Assembly: GCA_964599885.1 (NCBI GenBank)
Contig: CAZRHH010000020.1
Location: 1-44,914, forward strand
Direction: 5' to 3'
DNA length: 44,914 bases
Source of the DNA: CAZRHH01 sp964599885
GTDB taxonomy: Bacteria; Chloroflexota; Dehalococcoidia; DSTF01; JACRBR01
The notes under the pieces were generated by a model that saw only the letters and a program-made list of their open reading frames with translations, was not told the origin of the DNA and did not search any database. How positions within the stretch are numbered: the stretch's first letter is position 1; every line of letters starts with the position of its first letter. Below, piece after piece: positions 1-6,863 of the stretch. The translations under genes were made by a program, and so were the position numbers.

Positions 1-870
1 GAGGCCGTCCGCGGCAGCGAGATGGTGTTCGTCTGCGCCGGCATGGGCGGCGGCACCGGCACCGGCGCCTCGCCGATGGTCGCCGAAGTCGCGAAGGAGT
101 CCGGCGCGCTGACGATCGGCGTCGTCACCAAGCCGTTCGGCTTCGAGGGCACGAAGCGCATGCGACAGGCGGAAGAGGGCATCCAGCGTCTGCAGGAGAA
201 GGTCGACACGCTGATCGTCATCCCGAACGATCGGCTGCTCGAAACCTGCGACGAGAACTCAACGGTAGAGGACGCCTTCCGCACGGCGGACGACATTCTG
301 CTTCAGGGCATCCAGGGCATCAGCGAGATCATCACGCTGCCGGGCGAGATCAACCTCGACTTCGCCGACGTACGCAAGATCATGGCCGAAGCCGGTCCGG
401 CGCTCATGGCGATCGGCCGCGGCACCGGCCCGGACCGCGCCGCCGACGCCGCGCGCATGGCGATCTCCAGCCCGCTGCTCGATATCGCGATCAACGGCGC
501 GCGCGGCGTGCTGTTCAACATCACCGGCGGCAAGACGCTCGGCCTGCACGAACTGAACGCCGCCGCCCAGGTGATCGCCGACGTCGTCGACCCCGATGCG
601 GAGATCATCTTCGGCACAGCGATCGACCCGCGCATTGGCGACGAGGTGAAGATCACCGTGATCGCCACCGGCTTCGCGCGGCCAACCGCCGTTCACCCGA
701 TCCCTGAGCAGTTCCGCCGCGACCTGCCGCTGGACGACGCGCCGCCGGCAGCTCCAGTCACCGACCCGCAGTCGGCCGACGAGCCGGCGCCGATGCGCGC
801 CGACGCTGTCGCCGACGCGAACGACACAGAGCTACCCACGTTCCTGCGCCGCCGCGTAGCGACGCGATAA
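1..870 (+). CDS. ftsZ: Cell division protein FtsZ, C-terminal part (5' end outside the window)
   Basis: This is the tubulin-like GTPase that polymerises into the Z-ring at mid-cell. The frame is open from base 1, so the N-terminus lies upstream. The tubulin signature GGGTGTG sits at residues 16-22 of the visible part, followed by the FtsZ core (for example VIPNDRLL and ADDILLQG) and the C-terminal domain with FGTAIDP. After a short Pro/Ala-rich linker the protein ends in DTELPTFLRRR, a good match to the conserved C-terminal peptide that binds FtsA, SepF or ZipA-type partners. The end of the gene therefore looks intact, with 289 residues visible. In Chloroflexota ftsZ is often close to nrdR and nrdJ; here they are separated by about 4 kb of apparently acquired genes. 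The identification is firm. Confidence 0.97.
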   Translation, partial: EAVRGSEMVFVCAGMGGGTGTGASPMVAEVAKESGALTIGVVTKPFGFEGTKRMRQAEEGIQRLQEKVDTLIVIPNDRLLETCDENSTVEDAFRTADDILLQGIQGISEIITLPGEINLDFADVRKIMAEAGPALMAIGRGTGPDRAADAARMAISSPLLDIAINGARGVLFNITGGKTLGLHELNAAAQVIADVVDPDAEIIFGTAIDPRIGDEVKITVIATGFARPTAVHPIPEQFRRDLPLDDAPPAAPVTDPQSADEPAPMRADAVADANDTELPTFLRRRVATR

Positions 871-889
871 GGAACGTGCGGCAGTTGTT

Positions 890-1045
890 GGGAAAGGAGG
901 TGCCTGTCTAGCCAGTCGTCCCACGATCCAGCGCAGGCGGAAAAGTTCCGCAGGCGCGGGACCGCGGGAGCTTTCCCCCACCAGGGAAAGGCACCTGGGC
1001 CGTGAGCGTCGTTTTTGGGAGATGACGCCGCTCACGGCCCTTCCA
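890..1045 (+). ncRNA. Candidate structured RNA downstream of ftsZ
   Basis: No ORF is supported here, but the sequence folds well by eye. An outer 8-bp helix pairs 898-905 (AGGTGCCT) with 989-996. Inside it, 918-922 pairs with 958-962, 931-934 with 954-957 and 937-942 with 946-951. The last two helices flank a symmetric AG/AG internal loop that could form tandem sheared G-A pairs, and the apical loop is AAG. Two competing pairings exist: 971-977 (CTTTCCC) can pair either with 984-990 or with GGGAAAG at 890-896. A strong terminator follows at once. The next gene is on the opposite strand, so a cis-riboswitch for a downstream gene is unlikely; a small RNA or a processed ftsZ 3' UTR is more plausible. 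I do not recognise a known RNA family. Confidence 0.35.
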
Positions 1046-1048
1046 TTT
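997..1048 (+). terminator. Terminator-like hairpin closing the ftsZ transcript
   Basis: GGGCCGTGAGC (997-1007) pairs perfectly with GCTCACGGCCC (1030-1040), and GTC (1008-1010) adds to the stem with GAC (1024-1026). A short T-containing stretch (TTCCATTTT) follows. The hairpin lies between ftsZ and a gene on the opposite strand, so it could stop transcription from either side. Confidence 0.7.
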
Positions 1049-1146
1049 TCGGGCTGTGGGAGGTGGGAGACGGGAAGTGAGGGAGTGCCGGTTGAACGCT
1101 GGATGTTACTGCGCGCTGCCGGCGCGCTGCAGATGGTAGGGATGTT

Positions 1147-1647
1147 CTACGCGTTCATGGCCGTGGGGAGCCCGTGGATACGGAGGATCATCGAGATCTC
1201 GCTGCCGTGATGGACCTCGTGCGACATCAGTCGGTGGATGACCCAGCCCGGGGTGATCGTAACCTGGTTGCCCCACCAGTCTTTGCTCGTGACCTCCGTA
1301 CCAAGGTCGGCGAGGCTCCAGCGATCGAGGCAGGCTTCGACCACTCCCCAGGTCTTGGAAAGAGCGTCCACGAGCTCGTCGGCGCTCCGCGGATGATCCG
1401 CGTTGTCCTCCCACCCCAACCAATCGAGGGACGCGCCAACGCCGCGGTCGTCTTCTCGAAGCATGAAGCACAGCCAGTAGAGACGACCGCCAGCCATATT
1501 GCTCGCGAGCTGCCAGATCGCCCACTCGCCCGGTGCCGGCCGCAGTTGCATCTGCTCCGGCGTCAGCGGGCGGATTGAGTCGAGCAGCTTCTGCTGCTGG
1601 TCGGCCCAGCCGTCGTAGAAGGGCTTGAGTTCAGCAGGCCGGCTCAT
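1147..1647 (-). CDS. DinB-like (DUF664/DinB_2) four-helix protein
   Basis: A 166-residue protein of the DinB/YfiT-like superfamily, whose members are metal-binding four-helix bundles often acting as thiol-dependent transferases or hydrolases. The start is set at the Met beginning MSRPAELKPFYDGW; a GTG start 45 nt upstream (1692) is also possible, but it falls in a palindromic repeat and neither site has a clear ribosome binding site. The core reads PGEWAIWQL near residue 40 and HRLMSHEVHHGSE near the C-terminus, the usual place for metal-ligand histidines. The histidine normally found in the second helix is not obvious (QLASNMAGG instead), so metal binding may be altered. It stands alone between ftsZ and the exporter genes. 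Substrate unknown. Confidence 0.75.
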   Translation of the reverse strand: MSRPAELKPFYDGWADQQQKLLDSIRPLTPEQMQLRPAPGEWAIWQLASNMAGGRLYWLCFMLREDDRGVGASLDWLGWEDNADHPRSADELVDALSKTWGVVEACLDRWSLADLGTEVTSKDWWGNQVTITPGWVIHRLMSHEVHHGSEISMILRIHGLPTAMNA

Positions 1648-1689
1648 CGGCTGAGGATAGGCGGATCTAAGCACGAAGTCGAGCGGCCG

Positions 1690-1703
1690 CACAGCGTGCT
1701 GTG
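1690..1703. repeat. Palindrome CACAGCGTGCTGTG, copy 1
   Basis: A perfect 14-bp palindrome (arms CACAGC and GCTGTG around GT). An identical copy lies at 1812-1825, and similarity between the copies continues for about 15 bp downstream. It could be a protein-binding site, a transposon end or a REP-like element. Confidence 0.6.
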
Positions 1704-1811
1704 CCCTCGCCGTTCGCAGCGGACGCGCCGATCCAAATCCGAACGGTAGGGGGCCCCGCTTGCCCGGCCCCGTTCGAACTCAGCACAACCCCCATGCCAC
1801 GCTCGTAGCCC

Positions 1812-1825
1812 CACAGCGTGCTGTG
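1812..1825. repeat. Palindrome CACAGCGTGCTGTG, copy 2
   Basis: Second identical copy, 122 bp after the first and in the same orientation with respect to its imperfectly conserved right flank. Function unknown. Confidence 0.6.
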
Positions 1826-2390
1826 CCATCGTCGCTGACGTGCAAACAATCCGAAAAATAAAAGTAGCCCGACCGGGTGGAGTGGCACGGGCAGTCACCA
1901 CAGAACCCGGAGCTTGGGCTACTTCGCCATAGTCTACAGCGTCCGGCAACATTTCTCCATAACCGCCGCGTTGCAGCCTTATGCCACGCGCGGCCGCGGC
2001 GGGCGGGCCGTACATCTCCCGTCCTACTTCCCATTCGGTACGAAAGCTCAACCGCCAGCCGATGCGGCGGCCGTGTGACGTAGCGAGACTGCATACATGC
2101 GCTGCACCACTCGACGAAGTAAGAAACAACGAAGGAACCACGACGATCCTGACACCGCGCCGTCAGCAATCTCGTGGTCGGGTTCGATCTGCTGACACCA
2201 CACTGTCTGGAGCCCTGGCGTATGATCGATTCGGCGCCAAACAAGCCGTCGGCACCAGCGAGAAAACGTTTCGATTTTCGCAACAGTTGGGCCGGGATAC
2301 GGTACAAAACGCGGTGCTACCATGAGTCCCGCACCACCGCCACCGCAATCGCACACGAAGCCAGACCAGCGACACAGGCTGAGGACATCC

Positions 2391-3470
2391 ATGACTATCG
2401 AATCAGCAACGTCCGATACCGCCGCACTTGACACGAACGTGCGCCGAATCGAGAATGCGCGGCCCATCGCCGCGTTAGGCTCGGCGACCGATGCACCGTT
2501 CGCCATCCAGGCGCGCGGGCTCGTGAAACTTTACGGCGATAACGTCGCCCTCGGCGGCATCGATCTCGAAGTGCCAACGGGTACCGTCACCGCGGTTCTC
2601 GGGCCCAACGGCGCCGGCAAGACGACCGCCGTGCGCATCCTCGCCACACTCGCCGAAGCCGACAAAGGTGAAGCCACCGTCGCCGGCTTCGATGTCCGCC
2701 GCGACGGCGACGAAGTGCGTCGCCGCATCGGTCTCGCCGCGCAGGACTCCACCGTCGACCATCTGCTGACGGGCCGCGAAAACCTCATTATGCTCGGCGA
2801 ACTGCACCAACTCAGCCGTAAGGAGTCTGCGGCCCGTGCCATCGAGCTCCTCGAGGAGTTCTCGCTCACGGATGCCGCCGACCGCGTCACGTCCGGCTAC
2901 TCCGGTGGCATGCGCCGCCGGCTCGATCTCGCAGCAACGCTCGTTGCCCGGCCGGAAGTGCTGTTTCTGGACGAACCAACGTCTGGACTCGACCCGCGCG
3001 GCCGCAACGAGCTGTGGTCCGTACTCGATACGCTCGTCGCCCGCGGCACGACGATCCTGCTCACGACCCAATACCTTGAAGAAGCCGAGCGCCTGGCCGA
3101 CGACATCATCGTCATCGACCGCGGGCGCATCATCGCTCGCGGTGACGCCCGTACGCTGAAGCGCGACGTTGGCGGTGACCACGTCCAGGTCATCGTCAAG
3201 GACGCCGCGCGCCTCCAGGACGCCGCACGCATCATCGCCGAGGTTGCGGGCGCCAGGCCCGCAATCGATGAGTCGGAGCGGTCGGTAATCGCCCCGATCC
3301 GTCAGGGCGTGCAAACGCTGCTCGCCGCCGCCAAAGCGCTCGCCGACGCGCAGATTGCCGTCGATGACCTGAGCCTGCGCCAGCCGACGCTCGACGAAGT
3401 GTTCCTCGTCCTCACCGGATCCGCGCCCGATGACGCAGCGAACGCCACGACCGAGGAGAAAGCATCATGA
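2391..3470 (+). CDS. DrrA-like ABC transporter ATP-binding protein
   Basis: ATPase of a two-component ABC-2 exporter of the daunorubicin-resistance type, 359 residues. Visible motifs are Walker A GPNGAGKTT (about residue 71), the ABC signature SGGMRRR (about 170), Walker B LFLDEPTSGLD (about 190) and an H-loop region where TTQYLEEAE fits the DrrA family. The C-terminal 100 residues match the regulatory extension of this subfamily (DUF4162-like), ending in a QPTLDEVFL block. The start is the ATG at 2391, which follows GAGGA at good spacing; an upstream ATG at 2322 has no ribosome binding site. The gene overlaps drrB by an ATGA, so the two are translated together. The substrate cannot be told from sequence; drug or lipid export is typical. 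Confidence 0.92.
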   Translation: MTIESATSDTAALDTNVRRIENARPIAALGSATDAPFAIQARGLVKLYGDNVALGGIDLEVPTGTVTAVLGPNGAGKTTAVRILATLAEADKGEATVAGFDVRRDGDEVRRRIGLAAQDSTVDHLLTGRENLIMLGELHQLSRKESAARAIELLEEFSLTDAADRVTSGYSGGMRRRLDLAATLVARPEVLFLDEPTSGLDPRGRNELWSVLDTLVARGTTILLTTQYLEEAERLADDIIVIDRGRIIARGDARTLKRDVGGDHVQVIVKDAARLQDAARIIAEVAGARPAIDESERSVIAPIRQGVQTLLAAAKALADAQIAVDDLSLRQPTLDEVFLVLTGSAPDDAANATTEEKAS

Positions 3471-4312
3471 CCAGCATCACCGCCGATAGTCCGGCGCCGG
3501 CGACGCTCCACAAACCGCGCGGCTTCATCCACGACGCGTGGGTTATCGCCAAGCGCGGCCTCACGCACATGAAGCGCCAGCCCGAAGTCCTCAGCGACGC
3601 CACCATCCAGCCGATCCTCTTCGTGCTGATGTTCGCCTACGTCTTCGGCGGCGCCATCAACGTGCCCGGCCAGGGCGGCTACAAGGAGTTCCTCATGGGC
3701 GGCATCTTCGCCCAGACCATCGTCTTCACCGCGTTCGGCGTCGCCCTCTCGATCGCCAACGACCGCAAGAATCAGTCCGTCGACCGCTTCCGCGCGCTGC
3801 CGATCGCCAAGGGCGCCGTCCTCGGCGGCCACGCGATCGCCAACCTCATCAAGTCGATCCTGCCGATCGTCCTTATGTCGCTCTGCGGCCTGCTCATCGG
3901 CTGGCGTATCCGCGATGGCGTCGTCGATGCCGCGATCGGCTACGCGCTGCTCTTCGGCTTCGCCTTCGCGATGATCTGGGTGGGTGTGCTGCTCGGCAGT
4001 CTCGTCGCGACGCCCGAAGGGGTCAACGGCATCGCCTTCGTCGTGCTGTTCCCGCTCACGTTCGTTGCCAGCACCTTCGTGCCGACGGAGACGATGCCCG
4101 GCGTCGTCCGGGTGATCGCCGAATGGAACCCCGTCACCACGCTCTCCGACGCCGTCCGCATCCAGTTCGGCAACCCGAACTCGCCACCCGCCCCCGGCGA
4201 CCCCTGGTCGATCGCCCATCCGATGGCCTATTCGCTGATCTGGATCGCCAGCATCATCGCCATCTGCGCCCCCCTCTCCGTCTGGGCCTACGAACGCTCG
4301 CTCAGCAGGTAG
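3467..4312 (+). CDS. DrrB-like ABC-2 type permease
   Basis: Membrane subunit partnering the preceding ATPase, 281 residues. After a cytosolic N-terminus with an arm helix (WVIAKRGLTHMKRQPEVL) it has about six hydrophobic segments typical of ABC2_membrane proteins, for example IQPILFVLMFAYVFGG near residue 45 and IAFVVLFPLTFVASTFVP near 190. The motif ending in EWNPVTTLSDAVR is characteristic of DrrB-like permeases. It starts within the stop codon of the ATPase gene (ATGA overlap), which supports a two-gene operon. No terminator was recognised after it. Confidence 0.92.
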   Translation: MTSITADSPAPATLHKPRGFIHDAWVIAKRGLTHMKRQPEVLSDATIQPILFVLMFAYVFGGAINVPGQGGYKEFLMGGIFAQTIVFTAFGVALSIANDRKNQSVDRFRALPIAKGAVLGGHAIANLIKSILPIVLMSLCGLLIGWRIRDGVVDAAIGYALLFGFAFAMIWVGVLLGSLVATPEGVNGIAFVVLFPLTFVASTFVPTETMPGVVRVIAEWNPVTTLSDAVRIQFGNPNSPPAPGDPWSIAHPMAYSLIWIASIIAICAPLSVWAYERSLSR

Positions 4313-4357
4313 CGATTACGCCGCAGTTGGCGCGTCGCGTCGACCGAGACGGAGGAA

Positions 4358-4966
4358 TCAGGTCGTGCCGCTGGCGCGCGTTCGAATCTCGGAGGCCGCG
4401 TCGGAGATGATGGCCCGGAATTTAGCCAGCCGATCAGGAGTCAGTTCGGTCAGGTTTGCCATCATGCCAGCAAACTGCCCAGCGCCTTCCTGAAAGATGT
4501 TGAGTTCGGTGGCGAACCGGCGACGGTACTTCTCGCAGAACGTCTCCATTTCTCCCGCGAGATTCATCTTGTTATTCCAGCCGAGGTTTAGGCTCACCTG
4601 GGCGGTGGAATACACAGAGAAGATGCTGAATCGTTCCGCGCCAACAATGAGCCTCGAAGTGTAAGAGCCGCGATCCACCCCGCTACCCCACTCGACTGCG
4701 CGTCCGGCGATCTCGATGCCGAAGGAGAGCAACTCCTTGGCCGCTGGAACCACGGACGGATCAGTCTGAGATAGGGCCGCAAAGAATCGCTGCTCGTTCC
4801 AAATGGATGTGCGGCGAACGGCCTTCTTGGATTCTGCTTCGACCGTTCTGCCAATGATCTCCGGCACCACGATCTTTGAGTTGCTCTTTCCAAGGTACTG
4901 CCGAACCTCGACCGCAAGCACCTCCGCAGGGTCGAGCTGCCCATTGAGAAACTCGACGATCCAGAG
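4358..4966 (-). pseudogene. C-terminal remnant of a PD-(D/E)XK/NucS-like nuclease-associated protein
   Basis: The frame is open up to 5104, but recognisable protein starts only near 4966 (IVEFLNGQLDPAEVLAVEVR). That block, the middle segment around WNEQRFFAAL and the C-terminal part (from memory) resemble the second half of a widespread family whose N-terminal half is an endonuclease-like domain carrying VDVVLV / LHIVE-type strands. Traces of such a segment (HIVVLEGWEL) lie in a different frame just upstream, so the 5' half appears frameshifted or deleted. The upstream part also overlaps the nrdR regulatory sites at 5063-5126, which argues against it being coding. Codon use is less GC3-rich than in neighbours, consistent with transfer followed by decay. 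Function of the original protein is unknown. Confidence 0.5.
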
Positions 4967-5062
4967 GCCCAATGTCCAAGAGCCACACCGATTCTTCGGG
5001 CTGCCGCGCGGTCGCCTCTGTTCTTCCCAGTACCGGTCTCCCCAGTTCCCAGCCCTCCAGCA

Positions 5063-5078
5063 CCACAATATGTAGCGT
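5063..5078 (+). promoter_or_regulatory. Distal NrdR-box-like site upstream of nrdR
   Basis: The 16-bp sequence CCACAATATGTAGCGT matches the known NrdR box (approximately ACACWATATWTWGTGT) at 13 of 16 positions. Its centre lies 42 bp, four helical turns, upstream of the centre of the proximal box at 5105-5120, so both would face the same side of the DNA. NrdR is known to bind paired boxes. Confidence 0.6.
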
Positions 5079-5097
5079 TGCAGTCCGTGCAGCCCGA

Positions 5098-5126
5098 TTG
5101 ACAAGCACTACATCTAGTGGTACATT
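5098..5126 (+). promoter_or_regulatory. nrdR promoter with an NrdR box inside the spacer
   Basis: A perfect -35 TTGACA (5098-5103), a 17-bp spacer and -10 TACATT (5121-5126) form the best sigma-70-type promoter in the window, giving a leader of about 54 nt before the nrdR ATG at 5187. The spacer holds GCACTACATCTAGTGG (5105-5120), an NrdR-box-like sequence (12 of 16 positions). A repressor bound there would block RNA polymerase directly, so autoregulation by NrdR in response to dATP/ATP is expected. Confidence 0.75.
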
Positions 5127-5186
5127 CGCCGAGCACTCGGGGGGAACGACGTTCCACCGCGGGCCCAGGGAAGGGATCAGATTTCG

Positions 5187-5834
5187 ATGCGCTGCCCATT
5201 TTGTGGCTGCCAGGACTCGAAGGTCATCGACTCGCGCGATGTCGATGACTCCATTCGCCGCAGGCGCGAATGCCTGAACCCCGAGTGTGCGGGCCGCTTC
5301 ACCACCTACGAGCGCACCCAGGCCGTCGCCCTCTACATCGCCAAGAAGGATGGCCGCCGCGAGCAGTTCTCGCGCGAGAAGCTGGCCGCCGGACTGCGCA
5401 AGGCCTGCGACAAACGCCCGATCGCTCCGGCCGAAATTGACGCCATCGTCGCCGACATCGAGTCCACGCTCTACAAGTCCGGCGCGCCGGAAGTACTCTC
5501 TACCGACGTTGGCGAGCTGGTGATGGACCGGCTCCGCGACCTCGACCCCATCGCGTACGTGCGCTTTGCGAGTGTCTACCGGCAGTTCCGCGACCTCGAA
5601 GCGCTCCGGGACGAACTCGAAGCTCTGGCATCCGGCACGCGGCCCGCGGGCGCGCAACTGCCGCTGCTCGAGGAGCCCGAGTTCGCGCCCCCCTCTCTTC
5701 GGCTGCGCCCGGCCGCACCGAAATCACGAACCCGCAACCGCCGCCCGGTGCGGCCGGTGCAGACTCCCGTCGCCCTTCCGGCGCCGGCGGCTGCACCACG
5801 GGATCAGTCGAAGAGACGGCGCAAAGCGAAGTAA
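5187..5834 (+). CDS. nrdR: Transcriptional repressor NrdR with a basic C-terminal extension
   Basis: NrdR represses ribonucleotide reductase genes when its ATP-cone binds dATP. The N-terminal zinc ribbon is complete (MRCPFCGC at residues 1-8, then RRRRECLNPECAGRFTTYE), and the ATP-cone follows from about residue 48 (VAKKDG-type lead-in, REKLAAGLRKACDKRPI, and later YVRFASVYRQF). The family is usually about 150-160 residues; this one is 215, with a Pro/Ala/Arg/Lys-rich tail of about 60 residues ending SKRRRKAK. That tail may bind DNA non-specifically. The gene heads the nrdR-orf-orf-nrdJ group and has two NrdR-like boxes at its own promoter. Confidence 0.96.
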   Translation: MRCPFCGCQDSKVIDSRDVDDSIRRRRECLNPECAGRFTTYERTQAVALYIAKKDGRREQFSREKLAAGLRKACDKRPIAPAEIDAIVADIESTLYKSGAPEVLSTDVGELVMDRLRDLDPIAYVRFASVYRQFRDLEALRDELEALASGTRPAGAQLPLLEEPEFAPPSLRLRPAAPKSRTRNRRPVRPVQTPVALPAPAAAPRDQSKRRRKAK

Positions 5835-5876
5835 CAGCCTCAGCAAGTCGAGCCGTCAGGCAAGGAGAACGACTGC

Positions 5877-6281
5877 GTGCGCATGGAAGGCAAACTGCTG
5901 AATAACGAAGGCGAGTTCATCGCCAACGGCCCGTGCGAGATCGATCGCGACCGCGCCGAGGTGACGATGTGGCCGTCGTGGCAGATGCACATGCTCGAAC
6001 GCGAGCGCGGCGCCCTCACGCTGCACCTCGATGACGGCACGCAGCTCTATCTCAGCGACAAGCACCTCACCTTCAAGCTGCAGGGGCAGGACGAGCAGCG
6101 GATCTCCGTCTACCGCCTCCGCATTATCGAGCGCGTGCCGGAGCACCTGACGGCCGGCTACATCGAGCCCGCTCTCGCGCCCCACGACGACCTCACCACC
6201 GAAGCGCCGCCGTCCGCGCCTGCGCACACAGAACAGGGCGCCGTCGCGCCAAAGAACGACACCCGGGGAGCGAGCTTCTGA
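5877..6281 (+). CDS. Hypothetical protein between nrdR and nrdJ (first)
   Basis: A 134-residue protein I do not recognise. A GTG start at 5877 is chosen because AAGGAG lies 9 nt upstream; an in-frame ATG two codons later is an alternative. The first 90 residues alternate hydrophobic and polar positions, as in a small beta-barrel or sandwich (GKLLNNEGEFIANG, then TLHLDDGTQLYLSDKHLTFKL), and the last 40 are Pro/Ala-rich and probably disordered. It lies 42 bp after nrdR and its stop overlaps the next start (TGATG), so it is in the same operon. A link to deoxynucleotide metabolism is only suggested by position. Confidence 0.75.
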   Translation: MRMEGKLLNNEGEFIANGPCEIDRDRAEVTMWPSWQMHMLERERGALTLHLDDGTQLYLSDKHLTFKLQGQDEQRISVYRLRIIERVPEHLTAGYIEPALAPHDDLTTEAPPSAPAHTEQGAVAPKNDTRGASF

Positions 6282-6583
6282 TGGCCAACGTCGAAGCCTT
6301 CATCGATGACGTCGTTGCCGACATGCGCCGCCGCCTCGCGCTCTTGGGCGACACTGGGGACCGGCGCGCAGTCGAAGACGGCATCGCGCTGCTCACCGAC
6401 TACCGCCTCAGTGGCATGGACGAGGCGCTCTTTGAACGGCTGCTCAACACACTGCGCAGCGGCCGTTCGCCCGTCAGGATCGCCGTGCTCAAGCCGGAGA
6501 CGATCGCCAGCGAACTGGCACGGCGCTGGTACGCATGCACGGAACGTTCGGCGCCAGTAACGATGATGGGCGCCACCAACTAG
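6281..6583 (+). CDS. Hypothetical protein between nrdR and nrdJ (second)
   Basis: A 100-residue, mostly helical soluble protein without recognisable motifs. It begins MANVEAFIDDVVADMRRR and contains a segment with LSGMDEALFERLLNTLRSG. The ATG overlaps the previous stop codon by one base and is preceded by GGGGAG, so it is translationally coupled to the gene before it. No signal peptide or membrane segment. It is followed by the 280-bp leader of nrdJ. With its neighbour it may form a small module, perhaps a complex, tied to the nrd locus; this is inference from gene order only. Confidence 0.7.
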   Translation: MANVEAFIDDVVADMRRRLALLGDTGDRRAVEDGIALLTDYRLSGMDEALFERLLNTLRSGRSPVRIAVLKPETIASELARRWYACTERSAPVTMMGATN

Positions 6584-6863
6584 GAGATGATCGCGCGCCG
6601 CGGCATTGCCGATCGGCGCGTTATCCGTTGTAGAGGGAGTGACATGGGGTTTGGTGCTTCGGCAAGTGGGAAGGGAATGCGCGCTGCGAGACGTAACGTC
6701 GTTGCGTGCGCGCCCCTTCTCGCGCAGTCTGGTGACTGTTTCAACCTCCTGCCCACCACCGACACGCTGACTACGGGCGCGCATGTGTTCGCGACGCACG
6801 CACGCCCGGTCACACATCAGCAGAGATAGCTGGCAGGCTTTCACGGAAAGGAATCCCCGAGTC
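6584..6863 (+). promoter_or_regulatory. Long nrdJ leader with a strong hairpin
   Basis: 280 bp without a credible gene. A prominent hairpin spans 6679-6713: a GCGCGC/GCGCGC base helix, then further pairs interrupted by single bulges up to a TAA loop. Downstream pieces such as GGTGACTGT and CCTCCTGCCC faintly recall cobalamin riboswitch elements, but the conserved B12 box is not present in order, so I do not call one. No NrdR-box-like site was found here, so nrdJ may be driven from the nrdR promoter or from an unrecognised promoter. Confidence 0.35.

Larger units (their letters stand above)
1648..2390. other. Gene-free 740-bp region containing a repeated palindrome
   Basis: No open frame here has convincing coding character: the overlapping minus-strand frames lack recognisable motifs and good ribosome binding sites. 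Base composition is visibly less GC-rich than in the neighbouring genes. It holds two copies of a palindrome (listed separately) and a possible -10 element TATGAT at 2221-2226 without a good -35. It may be remnant DNA from an insertion event between ftsZ and nrdR. Confidence 0.5.

Noticed and set aside
2322..2390. 23-codon N-terminal extension of the DrrA-like ATPase
   Set aside because: Pro/His-rich, no ribosome binding site before the first ATG, while GAGGA precedes the ATG at 2391.
1780..2506. Overlapping minus-strand ORFs of 150-175 codons upstream of drrA
   Set aside because: No recognisable motif, unusual Cys/Trp/Arg-rich composition, and one runs into the drrA coding region.
4360..4400. 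tRNA-like GTTCGAATC segment
   Set aside because: The surrounding sequence does not fold into a cloverleaf and lies in the end of the nuclease-like remnant.
6640..6790. Cobalamin riboswitch upstream of nrdJ
   Set aside because: Some short pieces look similar, but the B12 box and the conserved core do not occur in the right order. Also, such riboswitches usually control B12-independent alternatives. Kept only as an open question.
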